Shown: positions 29,735 through 42,584 of the stretch, piece by piece | Position numbering within the stretch: the stretch's first letter is position 1 | How the letters are laid out: the number at the start of each line of letters is the position of its first letter | Assembly: GCF_033439725.1 (NCBI RefSeq) | Contig: NW_026944383.1 | Location: forward strand, 4,340,001-4,404,000 | Direction: 5' to 3' | Length of the DNA stretch: 64,000 nucleotides | From: Neurospora tetraspora | Lineage: Eukaryota > Ascomycota > Sordariomycetes > Sordariales > Sordariaceae | Translations under genes and position numbers: made by a program | The notes under the pieces: generated by a model | What the model saw: only the letters and a program-made list of their open reading frames with translations | What the model was told of the DNA's origin: nothing | Databases searched by the model: none

Positions 29735-31461
29735 CTTTTGATCTCTTCCTGTAGTGGTTAAAGTATTTTCAACTTTAGGTTTCCCCAACTAGTGACCATT
29801 CCTGAGGCCCAAACAGCAAGTTTACGGAGCGAGCGGGAAGTCAAAAGTAAGGAACCACTAGACAGGGAAGGGGAAGTTAAGTAGAAGAGCAGAACTCATC
29901 AAGAGCCTAGGTCCTCATCTTCTCACGTATGTATCGTCACCTGGTGAGCCAGAGACAAGTCATCAGTGACTCAGTCTGGAAGAAGGACAAACGTTTTCGC
30001 TTATCGATGTATGTGTGTTTGCCGCTGAGAGACCTGACTGTCCCATTTCCACTTGACAAAGCTTGAAGAGACAACTTGTGTTTCCGTCCGAGTCCCCGTC
30101 GTCATCACGGATGGCATTTGCCATCGTGAGTTTTGTCCAGCATGTTCGCTTGACGGAGTCAGTCGTGTCAGAGCCATGATCGGAGATCAGAATCTTCTCT
30201 CCCGCAATCATCTTGTGCTTGAGCATAGGCGAGCGTGTTCCTCAAGGGGATGACGTGCCATACGCAATGACCGACTCGGGAAGTCCAATGAGATTTTGAC
30301 CAGGAAGCAACATCATGATCTCCATGAGCGTAATGCTCTCCCATTGTAGTGGCAGTCTAGGTGGGTGTGAGCCGGTAGTCAACGGTTTCCTTTACCAGAC
30401 CAAGGAACGTCGAAACGTCGCGGTTCATGCCCTAAATGTTGCGCTGAAAGCAGGCAAAGAACATGGATGCCTTGCTGCGTTGTGTGAACTCTCGATATGG
30501 TGACTTAGCAGGTTGATGAAGATCACCGAGAAGAGAGCATGGCAAGTAGCCAAGTGCGCGTATGCCTCACTCTACCCCAGTGCCTAGCAAAGAGCTCTCT
30601 AGGTCCAGAAACCATCCGTCCCGTCACAGACTCACAACCGCCAGCTGCCATCATGCACCCGTACCTTCCTTCTTGCCTCCCAAACCTGCACCTACCGATG
30701 CAAACCCCTCCGAGCCCGTGCCCCTCTGCATTTCATCCCATCCCATCCCATCCCTCAGGTCCCAGCCCCATGCACCAGGCACCAGGCACCTACCACCTGC
30801 AGGGCACCATATAAGGTCCGATACCAGACCCCAATACCAGAACGGGGCCCAGTGGTTGTATGGCCGAGTGGTTCCGTTCATGAAAACATTGCCGGTGTGC
30901 GTGGTACCCGTGGTACAGTTTTCGTAGGTCGCTGACTGGAGGATTGTGGTTCGTTCCACAAGCTCAACAGGGCTTCTGAGCTTTTTGCCATTTTTGTCGC
31001 ACTCAACGCTGATTGAAAATATTGCAGATGTGTTCTTTGGATTTGTCTCTTTTTTTTGCAAACTCAAATGAGTTTCTTTTCTTAATTTTTGGTTGGAATA
31101 TCGGCGGTCGGTCGAGTTGCACCCCCCTCACTCTTACCGACCCCCTCTCCTCTGCTCCTCCTCCTCCTCCTCCTTGTTCAGGAATGAAAAGGCACATAGA
31201 TGCACCCTGACGCCAATTCCGACTTGAAATACCACCAAATGTCGCTCGTAATCTTTGGAGTGTCGCTCTAGGTTGCTTTGCGTAGTTTCTGGTGGGATAT
31301 CTTGCGGAAGCCTTAGAAGGCATGTCAATTCGCACGTCCCGAGTAACTCCTCAAACCAACTTCCCCGGATCACATGCTGAAAGGAGTGCAGCTTTCGTGC
31401 ATTGAGGTTGATAGTGTTATAATAATCGATTGATGTATCTGTGTTCGTAGAATTGAAGCTA
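29735..31461. other. Intergenic region between the array and the NLR-like gene
   Basis: No supported gene. Holds short simple repeats (CCCATC repeats near 30735, GCACCAG repeats near 30775, CTCCTCCTC near 31158). The right end is the 3' flank of the NLR-like gene. Confidence 0.5.
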
Positions 31462-34400
31462 TCAACTTTTCTTATTGAACATCCCTTTAAAGAAGCTGGA
31501 ACTCTGTGGTCTAGGCTGACGCTGCAGAGCTGGAACTGGCGCCGGTCGCAGCGGCGCTGACGTCGTTGTTGAAGCCGAAGGTGGTGGTGACTTGCTCGGT
31601 GCTCCTCCACCTACATGGATTTGACTATTATTGATGGCGGTACTGCTTCCGCCACCAAGACTTGATCCGCTATTGCTATTATTGTTGGAGAGAGGACTGC
31701 TCCCCTGATTCCTGACGACGTGGTACGGCTGGTAGTACTGGGGCTGCCCTTCGTTTGTGTAGACAACATAGCCGGCAATAGGGGGCCCAACCTGTGTTTG
31801 TACTGTCGGGTTGTATGCCCCTGATTGTGGTTGTTGTTGCTGTTGTTGTTGGGCCTGCTGCTGCAAGTTTTGCTGAGGCGAAGAAGTTGGCGATACAACT
31901 TCAGGGGCATTCTGGGGATCGTGAGCGTGGCCTGGTGGGACATATGGTTGATATATGTTGCCATAATTTGCTACCATTCCCTGATGCGATACCGCTGGAG
32001 TAAATGACTGACCCCAAGAGCTGCCATCGTAAGAAGACATATCACTGTACGCCAGATACTGGCCGTTCTCTGTTTGAGCCGCCATTGAGGAAAGTACTTG
32101 GTTGTATGCCGCCCATTGGCGGAATGCCTGTTGTGCTTGTTCATTTTCAGAGACCGTGGCCAACCCTGGAGTTGCTACTGTGCTCGGTAGCTGTTGTCTT
32201 TGGAAGGTGGGCGTCGTTGGGGCCTCCGGGATCTGATCATTGAGCTCATAGGCGGAAGAGTAGGTAGGGTGAGTTGGCTCTGACATTTGCCGTCCTGCCG
32301 ATGCTAGCTTCACAATGGCGCCGTTTTGGTTGCGTGGATGCTGCTGCTGTGGTTGCTGAGGATGCGCTGCCTCTTGTTGATCGTGGCGACCATCACTTGC
32401 CGACTCCCCTCGCTTATCCCCAGCTTGCCAAGTGACTCTACGAGAGAACTCACGGGAAACCTGACCCTCGGGTGCGGCGTAAACAGATACTTCGTACGAA
32501 TCCTCTGTTTCCATCTCCAAGGAGTCTGTATTTGACTTCAGATCTTCTCCTCGGCGCTGCTCGGAATTCGCAATACTCGCGTCATCCGGCGTTTCACTCT
32601 CGAAACGAACCGGTCCGACTGTAGGCTCCTCTTGGTCTTCTTCTTCATCATTGTTTACTTTTTCTTCGTCCTCCTCATCTTCCGAATCGTCATCCGAATC
32701 CTCGGTCTCATTTTGTGCCCCCTCATCGTCGTAGTTAAGACCTTGCGGAGCTGCCATGGCCGCTCGCACAACTCCAGCCACCGCAGTGTTCCCGGTATCC
32801 ATGGCAGACTTCAGAGCCAACATGATCTTTGAGACATGATTAATCAAAACCTTCAAGCAGCTTGTTTGGTCTTCTGCGAGTGCCGCTTTCAGTGCGTTCG
32901 TTCCATTGTTTGAGAAGTGCATAACATCTGCACCCTTCTTCAACAAAAACCGGACGACACTCCGGTCTCCTTCCCTCGCCGCAACAATAAGAGCAGTGTC
33001 GCCATCCGCATTGGTCGCGTTGATATCAGCTCCAGCATTGAGAAGCTTCTCCAGGGATTCCGTGCCAGATATCTGCTCCACTACATTGATCAGTGGTGTC
33101 GATTGGTCACAGCCACCGTAAACGTTGACATTTGCTTTCTTATCAACAAGCAAATCCAAAATCTCTGGGTTGCCGTACATTGCCGCTGCAAGGATTGGAG
33201 GTGCGTCTTGCCCACCGCCAAAGTTTGGGTCTGCGTTGTGTTCGAGAAGTAACGAGACGATATCCTTCCAGCCAGCCTCGGTTGCTGCTTGCAGGGCGGT
33301 GCCTTCAACAAATTTTTCGCTTTTTGTGAAAGCGTTCACATCCGCACCTCTGTCAAGAAGCTCTTTGACAATGCCATAATGGCCTTCCGATGCCGCTGTC
33401 TGAAGAGCCCATCCATCTGATGAGTTCACATCAGCGCCTGCATCTAGCAAGAGTCGCAGAATGTCTAATCTCCCATCGTATGACGCGGCTGTGAGGGCAT
33501 TCCCGTACCTGGCGTGTAGCTGTTAGCGGTGAACGAAATTCAAGACGATTGAGGCTACTTACTCTTCTCCAGTAGCATTGGGGTCAGCAGCAAATGTGTC
33601 GAGGAGAATGGTGACGGTGCTGAGCTTCTGGTTATCGGTGGCTTCATACAGCGACTGATTTAGCTTCTCTCTCGAGACAGTTCCATCCGAGTACTCCCAG
33701 AGAATCCCAAGACTCTTGTCCTTGTTTTCGGTATTAATAGCTGCCTGATAGAAGGCTTCATCGCAGTTCAGCCCGCGGCGACTCTTGAGAATCACTGGCA
33801 CGATTTCCCATTTTCCATAAGCTGTTGCAGAGTCGAGAGCCTTCTGGAACCACTCGTTGTTATGCTCAAACTCGAGGAGTTTGTTGAAAGCCGCTAGTCT
33901 CCCAGCTCTTGCGGCCGCAACCATGGCTTTGCTGTAGTCTTCGGGCGGAATCTTGTCCTTGTACTTCTCTATCAAGCAATCAAGCATGGAGATATCTGTC
34001 ATCTCAGCCGCCTGTTCAAGTGGAGGTTGAGTATCCCGGGCCTGTGTGGTTGGCAAGACGCCTTTCTGTACCAGCAGCTCCACCGCTTTGAAGTTTCCTG
34101 AAGCGATAGCTGCATTGATGACAAGGCCAGCGAACTCCGAGTACGCGTTTGGGTTGGCTCCCCGGCTGATAAGTTTGTCCATCACATCTACATGGCCATT
34201 TACCGCGGCCATATGTAGGGCTGTATCGTCAAAGGGGATTTGGGTAATATCGATCACTGCGTTTCGGTTCAAGAGTTCCTCGACGGTATTCGTGCGTCCA
34301 AAATGCGCCGCAAGATGAAGCTGGATTTGGCTGAATGTTAGTCAAAGGTCTTCTCCAGAGCGCCAAAGGGCTGGTCTACTTACCGGTGTGTTTCTGAGCG

Positions 34401-37400
34401 AATCGAACATGTACATTTCATGGTCATGTCCATTGTTCAACAGGGCAACAACAAGTCGACTAAAACCAAGAGAGGAAGCAACATGCAAAGCAGTGAGAGT
34501 CTTACTGGCCCAGCCGTCGAGTTTTCCCATTACCCGAATGTATTCAGTAAGCCAGCGGCGTCGGATCGGCGAATCTGTTGTCCAAAACTCTTGGTCCTGG
34601 CTGAGGTCGTCGGCAAACTCTGGAGTCGATTTGCTGCCGTGATGAAGCCAATGCTTGACAGGATATTTCAGTGCTCGGTCCCGAATTTCGTCGGCTTCCG
34701 GATCGCAATCTTCGTCTGCCTCCTCCCCCCACTCCTCCGAGTCGTACTCGGAATAGTCGGTTGTCGAACCGTCATCGTCATCATCGTCCATCCCATCAAC
34801 TTCAGAAGCTGCTTCTTCATCAGGATCATTGTCCTCCACCTGGGTTTCGCTGGCGGGATATCGGTCATCACTTCCATCCACACTATTTCCTTCTCCATCC
34901 TGCTCGTGAATCCCGTCTCCTGTGACATTGTCTGTTACGATTCCATTTTCAACAGCAACAACCACCCGTTCGGGGAAGTCAAAGGCTTCTTTCAAGTGTG
35001 TAAGGGATCGGAGAGCTAGGATACCGTGCTGCCACTCAATCTCATCTTGATCCATTCCCAGGAGCAGTGACTTGTTGTCCTCAAGATGCTTCTTCACGGC
35101 CGCATTCATAAAAGTCACGGTCTGCTTCACAACTGATAAGAACGGCTTGCACTTCTCAATCAGGCTGTGAACTTCCGCCCATGACAGCCCTGCAAGTATA
35201 GCAAGTTCTTCCTCAGTCGGATCTTCAAACGTCAAGAGTAGAGTTCGTAGCAACTCCTTGATTCTTCCGCCGGCTTCTCCATTGGAGCTGAAGATTTCGT
35301 TCCACCTGTCTTTCAGGAGGTCGCTGAGGTCTTTGGGTGTGGTCTCGAGAATAAAGCGAATCTTGACGTGGCTTTCTGTTTCAGGAAGCTCTGCAAGCTG
35401 GACACAGGTGAGATCAATCCAATGCATGTTGGTTGCCCGCCTACCAATCAGACTACTGGCGTAGTAAGCCAGCGCCTTGTTGTACTTTTTCTGCTTTTCG
35501 AGATCTTTGATCTTGCCCTTGGCATGTAGTTGTAGATCTTTTTGAACCTCGTTCACGTATTTCACATCTCGAAGGTTTACCAGCCGCACACATGGAGTTG
35601 TTAAGGCTTGTCCAATAGTCTGAAACTCCCTGCTTGTGAGAAACCACCGCGTGGAGACAGGGTAGCCTTCGCCCTCATCTTCGACGAGCCTCCGGGTTGA
35701 AAGTTCGGCATTGAGATAGTGCATCAGCTTTATTGTCGATTCAGACTCAGGTTGCAGAACATGAAGATTGTTGATGACGACGTAGATTCGGCGGCCTGCG
35801 AACTCATCGGAAAGCATGTTGAGCAGACACTGCCACAAGTTATCGACCGTCGCTTGGGATTGAGATTGGGGCTTGGACGAATTGTCTTTTGAATTTTTCT
35901 TGACAAAGACGCTTGCGTGAGCAGCGAGTGCATTCTGCTGGTTGATGAGCTGGCACAGTAGAGATCTGAGCACATCTTCAGCTGTGGAGTAGTCCGCGAC
36001 GGGTTCGCAGAAGAAGTATGCCAGAAGAATACCGTCTTGGCCAGAATTTCCGTGCTTTTCCTGGAGGGTTTCAATGTCATTGAGTACGGCCAGCGTCGCG
36101 CCTGTCTTTCCTCTTCCCTCTGGGCCTCGAACCCACAAGCAGTCCACAAGCGATTCGCTCTTGGACGCCTCTTGATCAGCGGTTTGTGTCTTGATGATGT
36201 TGACCCATTCTGTATACTCGGGGATGCTAGTTATCCAAGTAGATCCAGACACGGCTCTTCCCAAATCCCTCCTCTTACGGTGCACCGATGCACCCTCCAG
36301 AGCGTCGAGAATGCCTTTAAGTGCTGTCAAGTCCAAGCCACGGGCCGAAGCAACGCGATTCTTGGCCGTGAGGTATGCACCGCTAATGGCAGTCTTGAGC
36401 TTTTCACGAACGGCCTGTGACCATATTTCGTCCTTTGGCCCATTGAACTTGACCAAGTTGCGATGGTCGCGCGCTAGGCCTAGTTTATCGTAGCCATCAA
36501 GCGTTGCTGACTCTTCGGTGACAAAGTCTTTGTATTCCTTGGGAAAGACGATGTTGGCAAATTTAGGCAGGTGTGCCATTTCCGCGAAGTTGGTCGGTTG
36601 CTCTTCGTAAAAGCAGAAGACGTGGATCTTGGGAGTGAGCTTGGTGATCAAGGTGGCAAACTCTTCTCGGATAGACTTGAGATAACTGTTTCCCGGGGTC
36701 ATATCTTCCAACAGCTTGGAGGCTACTGCGCCAAAGCTATGACTCTTCTCGGCAAGGCGGGAGAACATGACGGCGGTAGGAGCAATAGCAGCACCCTTGA
36801 AAGGGGTTCCGAAGAAGATGGCGGCGGAAATAGCTTCAAACATGACGGGGTACAGCTCGCGGCGCGTGTCAGCATAAGCTACTGCCTTTGCAATAACCAG
36901 GCCTCCCATGCTGTGTCCAATAAACACAATGGGCCGGTTTCTGCAGTTCTGTGAATGGGTATTGTTAGTAGGGGACTGCGAGGGCGCAGGGCTGAGCACC
37001 AACCTTTCTCTTGGCTTTCAAGCATGTCAAAAGGGTGTGAGCAATGTTATTCATGAATTGCTTGACCTTGTAGTCGCCAACCCAGGCCGACTCGTACATG
37101 TAGAGCAGGATTCTAGCCTTTGGAAAATCCTTGATGATGCCGCCATCTTTGTCGGTAGCCCAGTTGAACTTGGACTTTTCATTTCCAGACTCCCAGCTTT
37201 TCTCGGGGTGAGCACCTAGACCTGGAACTAGGACGATATCAATATCGGAATCGTCAGGGGCATTATCGGTTTCGGGTGGGTAGAGCTGCTTGATGCCCTG
37301 CGAGACATTGTCGTAGCCCTTTGCTTTCCTAGCAGAGACATCTCGAGCTTTCTGGGTAGGAGTGCGGCGTACAGACTGGCCGAGAGCTTTCTGGGTGGCC

Positions 37401-37417
37401 GAGCGATTGAGCGACAT
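31462..37417 (-). CDS. NLR-like STAND protein: alpha/beta hydrolase + NACHT-type NTPase + ankyrin repeats
   Basis: Four exons on the minus strand (37004-37417, 34384-36948, 33563-34320, 31462-33508), all with GT-AG introns of 54-63 nt, give 1927 residues. N-terminus: alpha/beta hydrolase/lipase-like domain with VPGLGAHP (64-71), nucleophile elbow GHSMGG (Ser151) and RDHRNLVKF near 298-306, probably with the catalytic His. Centre: NTPase with Walker A GPEGRGKT (413-420) and a Walker-B-like IYVVINNLH (526-533) where the usual Asp is Asn. A very acidic segment lies at about 838-890. Ankyrin repeats run from about 950 to 1475 (for example TALHVASSLG, GTALQAATEAGWKDIV). The last 450 residues are acidic, then Gln/Pro-rich with a polyQ tract. 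This is the effector-NACHT-ANK layout of fungal NLRs (lipase-like SesB class) linked to non-self recognition. Start ATG at 37417 opens the hydrolase domain. Confidence 0.88.
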
Positions 37418-38375
37418 GGCGAAAGGGTTGATGTAGCGCCCTTGATGAGCATCAGAAATTGGCAAAAGACTGTCTATGGGAGATAGGAAGTGGCCGTCAC
37501 GGGAGAGGGGTCATGATATTGAACTTCATTCTGAGCCAGCCTTGTGCGGCTGAATATCCGAAGGAGCTTAATCGACCATTCGCTTGTCTGAGTAATCTTC
37601 AGGTTGCATCGTCCTTTTGGGACTGGCTATGTAGTCATTTTGGTTGTCCCAATCTGGAACGACGAGGCTCTGAAATGCTGGTGCCTAGAAGCGGAGATAG
37701 GATGCTCGCATTTCAAGCGCCGGGTAAACATCGTGATGGGCGTCTATAACTCGGCATGCCATAGGGTAGATCAATTGCCGAATGATCAATTGCAAATAAA
37801 ATGATGAAGATGGCTTAAACATGGAATGCCACGGATTTCTACACTGGAGAAAGGAAGAGGAAGAGGCAGAGAGCTATGGTGACAGCGAAAGAATTTTCTC
37901 GTTATGTCCGTAGGAAATGATTGAAGTTGGGCAGTCACGTCTTGGAAGTTGTCGACCGATGTCGTGACCGTTTGTACATTATTTCCCTTGTATTGTAGGC
38001 GTGAGATGTCCATTAGTTGTGCAGCACGACCCACATTCCACTAACCGTAGCAGCTACCCGTTGGGGAGTGGAGTCAGTTCTGTCTGTTCCCCAACTCTGC
38101 TAGGCCTTATCGGCAGGGCACTGCTGTTGGCTTCATGTCTGCACTGCCCCAATGCAAGTCGAAACTCCATCATTCATCACCTCTTGGGATGTAGACCCAA
38201 CTAAGAATCCCTTCACCATGACCTTTGTACGCCATGGATACAACTCTGATGAATGAGCCCTTGCTCATGTGCGCCCTCCCTATCTGCGAGATGCAAACAA
38301 GACTGTTATCATGAAAGGACGCTGCACATGGGAAACCATTGGCAAAAAGTGTTTTGTTGATGGACTTGGTCCACC
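37418..38375. other. Intergenic region, no gene seen
   Basis: Promoter side of the NLR-like gene and 3' flank of the AlaX gene. Short frames only. Confidence 0.5.
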
Positions 38376-39248
38376 TCAATTCACAGCATAAGACACCCTC
38401 GAAGTCCCCTTACTCCTCGAAATCTTCTTCACCGTTGTCTTCCCGCACAAATCCGTGGTATCAACATGCGTCCCACCGCACGGATACACGTCGGCGCCCA
38501 CAATCTTGACCACCCTGAACTTCTCTCCCGGCGGCGCCAAGCTCCGATCGGGAATCAGCCTCTCCAGCCCGTTCTTTCTGAAATCTTCCTCATCCCAGAA
38601 ATCCACCTCGACCGGCATCGCCTTGTCAATGTATTCATTCACCTTCTGTTGTATCGGATCCTTCCATTTCCCTTCAATTGAGCCCTGGAACTCGCAAGCC
38701 GCAGAGTCAGGGAAGTGTGACGCCTTCAGCTCGTCGAACCCGGGAATTTCCTTCTCGAGCCAGTGCCGGACTGCGGCGCCTAGGACGTGACCCGCGGTGT
38801 GGAGGCGTGAGTACAGGAGGCGCTTTTCCACGTCGATGGATTGTTCGACCGTATCGCCGACTTGGAATCTGCTGGGAGAGGAAGAGTCGAAGCGGCCAAA
38901 GTGGAGGACTTGTCCGTCGTTCACAGCGTCCATGCGGACCATGCTCACACGAAAGACGCTCTCATTTCCCTTGGTCATGACGCCTTCATCCGAGGGTTGG
39001 CCGCCTCCTTGAGGGTGGAAGATGGTCTTCTCGGTCACGACGGCGAAGTCATCGTCTGTGCCTTTCTTGAAGAGAAGCTTGTTGGCTTCTTCCAGGGCGG
39101 AAAAGGGCGTTATCGCCGAGACCACAGCTGAGAGCTTGTAGAGCTTGGCATTGTGGTGAAAAGCCAAGTATGTTCGTGCGGCGGTGCTGCCCTGTGCGAG
39201 TGTTAGTGCTCAGTCCGCGCTGTCATAAGGGGATCTAACACTTGCCAT
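38376..39248 (-). CDS. AlaX-type alanyl-tRNA editing protein
   Basis: Exons on the minus strand 39240-39248 and 38376-39191 give 274 residues starting M-A-S-G-S-T-A-A-R-T-Y-L. The first exon is only nine coding nucleotides, and its GTTAGA donor is the weakest part of the model. The protein is a stand-alone editing domain related to that of alanyl-tRNA synthetase. It has FHPQGGGQPSDEG (residues 61-73), the zinc-ligand pair HTAGH (His134, His138) and CGGTH (Cys241, His245), and the KKISRSKGTSRVSY end. Such proteins hydrolyse Ser or Gly wrongly attached to tRNA-Ala in the cytosol and protect translation accuracy. Length and all four metal ligands fit a working enzyme of the AlaX-L type found in fungi. 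Confidence 0.92.
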
Positions 39249-40157
39249 TTTGACTTTCGGATCACGGTTGAACTTCAATCTTTTTTTTTGCCAAACGCCA
39301 AAGTTGGTAATCAAGACTTGGATCCGACTGCGTTTTTATTCACTCTTCCAACAATTGCTATGATGCCTTTAAAAGATGTACAGTGTGCCGGGAAACCGAT
39401 TACCTCTACTGGCACAGCGTTACAACGCCCTGTGGAAGACATTAAACCCGGGCACTTTCTCCACAGGCGGTTGCTCGTTGCCCTGGACACGGATGGGCCC
39501 CTGAAGATCACGATGGCTTCACAACAATCCCAATGGGGACATTACACAATTCCCCGATTCTTCGATTCGAAAGCTATCGGACATTGTACCACATCTATAT
39601 TCACATACACGCCGCAATGCAGGTGACATCCACTCAAATCTTCGAGCACAACTTCGGTTTCAAGCGAGACACGGAGTTGTAAGGTTTCAGAATAATATAC
39701 AAGAGGGTGTCATGTCCGCAGACTTCCGTCGTGATAGCTTCATGTCATGTTCATAACGAGATGGCAGGAGTTAAAAAGGTTAAATCCGGTTATCATTTGC
39801 TCTTCTTGGGCTTGATGTTACTTATCCCCGAGCACCGGTGGTGCAACTCGGTGATCCTTGGGTCGTAATACCTGATGGATCGAACCTAGTTTTGTTGTCG
39901 ACGAGTACGGTTACACTGATGGCATTGCAGCTTACTCGAACACCTTGTCTGTGGGTGATTACAGATCACAAAACCATTGTTTACACGTTTTGGGGTTCAT
40001 GGCATATCGGGTAGTCGACCGGGAAATAAAGATGGATGAGCTTGCGTATGGTATAGCTCAGGGTCTGGATTCCCGTCTTGCTCCGCTTATATTACGGTAG
40101 CTTCCCTCCATCTTCGAAGTTAAATCTCTGGTATTATACAACGTTTCCCCTTTTTAT
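39249..40157. other. Intergenic region, no gene seen
   Basis: Promoter side of the AlaX gene and 3' flank of the acyltransferase gene. A frame at 39288-39626 has no coding character. Confidence 0.5.
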
Positions 40158-41735
40158 TCATTGCAAAAAGTTCTTGATAGCTCCTCCAACATTCTTCACG
40201 TCTAACAAGAACGTGTCATGACCAAACATGCTCTGCTCTTCGCTCAACTCGTAATGCGCCACGTTCCGGTTCCCGGCCAACTTCAGCGCATCGGCAATCT
40301 CGCGCTGTTGCCATGCTGGGAACAGGATATCGCTGGCCACACCCATAACCAGCGCCGGGTGGTCCCGCAGGGCAGACAAGCCCTGGATCAAATCCTCGGG
40401 GGGCTTCGAGGAGTCTGACTGTGTGACCGGCTTGGTGTCAATTTCTGCGGAGCCCCCCGACTCAGGTTGCTCCTCGTAGGGCTTGTCCGGCAGCGTCAGG
40501 CTGCAGGACACATTCCCATTTGATGCGTAGACCCCCTTATGGAGCGACTCCAACCGCTCAGCCCGTCTGGTAGCCGCATCCTTCTGGCACGAATGACCCA
40601 GGTCGAACAGGTCCATGGCCTTGCTGACGTACAGCAAACTATTGGGGTCGTATGTCAGGCAAAACTTCTCTCCCGCGTGGTCCAGATAGGTCTCGATGAG
40701 GAAGTCCGGGCAGAGAGCGGGTGGCTTGCTGGGATCCGCCCTCCTACGGCCGAATCTCAGCTCCCACTCGGGACCTGACCGGTAGGTCACAGTCGCAATC
40801 TCGCGCGCCAGCTTCATGCCAGCGTGTGGAGGGACATTGTCATAGTAGAATCCTCGGTTCCAGTTGGGGTCCATCATAAGAACTTGTCGCTGCGTGTGGC
40901 GCATCGCAATGCTGTATGGGTGACTCCGGGCGCAGCCGCTGATGGAGACAATGCGGCCAACACGCTCGGGGAATAGCACGCCGGCAGCTAGCGATTGCAT
41001 GCCGCCCATACTGGATCCCACACTGGCGTACAGCTTCTCGACCCCAAGGTTGTCCAACAGACGGAACTGTGCCCGCACCATATCCTCCAGCGTAAGTATG
41101 GGAAACCTGGTGGCATACCGCTGCCCATCGGCCGGGTCGATGCTACTGGGTCCCGTTGAGCCGTAGCAGCCGCCAAGAACGTTTGTGCAGATGATGTGGT
41201 ATTTATCGGTGTCGAGGGAGAGGCCGGGCCCGATGAACTTCTCCCACCATCCGGGCTGGGGGTTGGCTTGCGTAGAGTGGGCGTGGGACGAAGCTGAAAG
41301 ACCCGTGTGTAGCAGAATAACGTTGGACTTGTCGGCGTTCATCTCGCCCCACGACTCGTAAGCGATGTCGAACTCGGGGAGCATGCCGCCCCAGTCGAGG
41401 AGTAGGGGTTCATCGCAGTGGAAAGTCTGGGTGGCGCCGGCGACGTAGGATGGCTCGGGGCCGCTCGAGTCGGAGCGCTTCTTGAGGGTTTCGGACCGGG
41501 TTTCGAGAGCGTCAAGGCAGGGGAAGGCCATGGCAGGGTTGGAAGCGCCACTGCGTCGGGGCGCCTGTTCGTGTAGGCATCGTTGCTGTTGCTGTTGTGG
41601 TTGAGCTCGGGATAACCGCAGTCCAGCTACCGCAGCAGTTCTGGATGACTGTGATGTCGCGGGGTTGGAGGATGCATGGGACAGGGCTACCGAAGCCCTC
41701 CGCAGTGACGCGGCGATCTGCTTTTGAGACCGCAT
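40158..41735 (-). CDS. cysA: Mitochondrial serine O-acetyl/succinyltransferase (MetX-fold, CysA/Cys2 type)
   Basis: Single exon, 525 residues. The first 50 or so are Arg/Ser/Ala-rich without acids ([18 protein letters not shown]), a typical mitochondrial presequence. The body is an alpha/beta hydrolase-fold acyltransferase of the homoserine acetyltransferase superfamily. It has [14 protein letters not shown] (oxyanion side), the nucleophile motif GSSMGGMQ (Ser242), [10 protein letters not shown], the [10 protein letters not shown] block, an Asp in ASDILFP and His in [10 protein letters not shown] at the C-terminus. The [10 protein letters not shown] and SGCARSHP variants are those of the fungal CysA/Cys2 group, which activates serine for cysteine synthesis, rather than of Met2, which acts on homoserine. 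A low-complexity insert ([13 protein letters not shown]) lies in the lid region. Start set at the first ATG (41735). Confidence 0.85.
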   Translation of the reverse strand: MRSQKQIAASLRRASVALSHASSNPATSQSSRTAAVAGLRLSRAQPQQQQQRCLHEQAPRRSGASNPAMAFPCLDALETRSETLKKRSDSSGPEPSYVAGATQTFHCDEPLLLDWGGMLPEFDIAYESWGEMNADKSNVILLHTGLSASSHAHSTQANPQPGWWEKFIGPGLSLDTDKYHIICTNVLGGCYGSTGPSSIDPADGQRYATRFPILTLEDMVRAQFRLLDNLGVEKLYASVGSSMGGMQSLAAGVLFPERVGRIVSISGCARSHPYSIAMRHTQRQVLMMDPNWNRGFYYDNVPPHAGMKLAREIATVTYRSGPEWELRFGRRRADPSKPPALCPDFLIETYLDHAGEKFCLTYDPNSLLYVSKAMDLFDLGHSCQKDAATRRAERLESLHKGVYASNGNVSCSLTLPDKPYEEQPESGGSAEIDTKPVTQSDSSKPPEDLIQGLSALRDHPALVMGVASDILFPAWQQREIADALKLAGNRNVAHYELSEEQSMFGHDTFLLDVKNVGGAIKNFLQ

Positions 41736-42584
41736 GGTGTTGATCTGTCCTGGAGCTTGTGTTGAAGATGTTGCTACCGGCGGCAGACACAAGCACCAAC
41801 AGGAACAGATGACTTATAGCGCAAGCGTGGTGATGTTGGTAATTTACCTTGTTAGTAATTAAGTCGGCACGCTACTGCGAACCCGGAGCTCATGGTGGGG
41901 AGAGAATGGAGCTTGGTAATCCAGTTAGCCGTCGAATCCGGGGAATCATAAAGAGGTTGCGGCAAATCCACAGGCCCTCACTAACCCCATTCTGCCTTCA
42001 TCACGATCGGGATTCGGGACATTGTTGCAGTGTTCTTAGAAATCTCGACGGCGCTAACATAAGTCGTCATTTCACGTGCTGCCCGGGCGCGGGATGTTGC
42101 GCGTTATGCACCCCTGGGGTGTGTTCAGAGTGGTTGCCGGACCCTGTGAATCCACCGCACTGCGACCATCCGGAGGCCAGCGGGAAGCCCCCTGTCACGC
42201 CTGCCTGACGCCAATGTGCCTCCAAGACGGGACACTGCGGGGTACGACGGGTGATGTCACTGGTGCAACCGCACTTACGCTGCCCCACCATGACCGTCCA
42301 GCTGGCAGCTGCTCACAACTTCACAACCCTTCACTCTTCAGGTTCCAGAACCTTGACGACCCATCAGTCTTGGCCTAGGTTTCCATTCACTGTCTATCCC
42401 CAGGTTGGACATTCACGACCGCACTCCTAGTCTATTCTTGGTATCTTAACTTGCTTCCTATTCACTTTTATTCTGCTCCGACATTTTGCAATCCTTCGTA
42501 TCGCATTCGAGGTTTCCGGGAAAGGTTAAATAGTCAGCAGCCCCGAACACTCATCGAGAATCGAATCGAGACCCCTTCGTGCCA
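41736..42584. other. Divergent promoter region
   Basis: About 850 bp between the divergent starts of the acyltransferase gene (-) and the hypothetical gene (+). C/A-rich, no coding frame supported. Confidence 0.5.

Noticed and set aside
30730-30800. CCCATC and GCACCAG short repeats as a possible CRISPR-like array
   Set aside because: Units are 5-7 bp simple repeats without spacers, and this is eukaryotic DNA.
30850-30930. tRNA-like D-arm phrase TATGGCCGAGTGGT
   Set aside because: Resembles the start of tRNA-Ser/Leu, but no anticodon stem, T-arm (GGTTCGAAT type) or closing acceptor stem follows.
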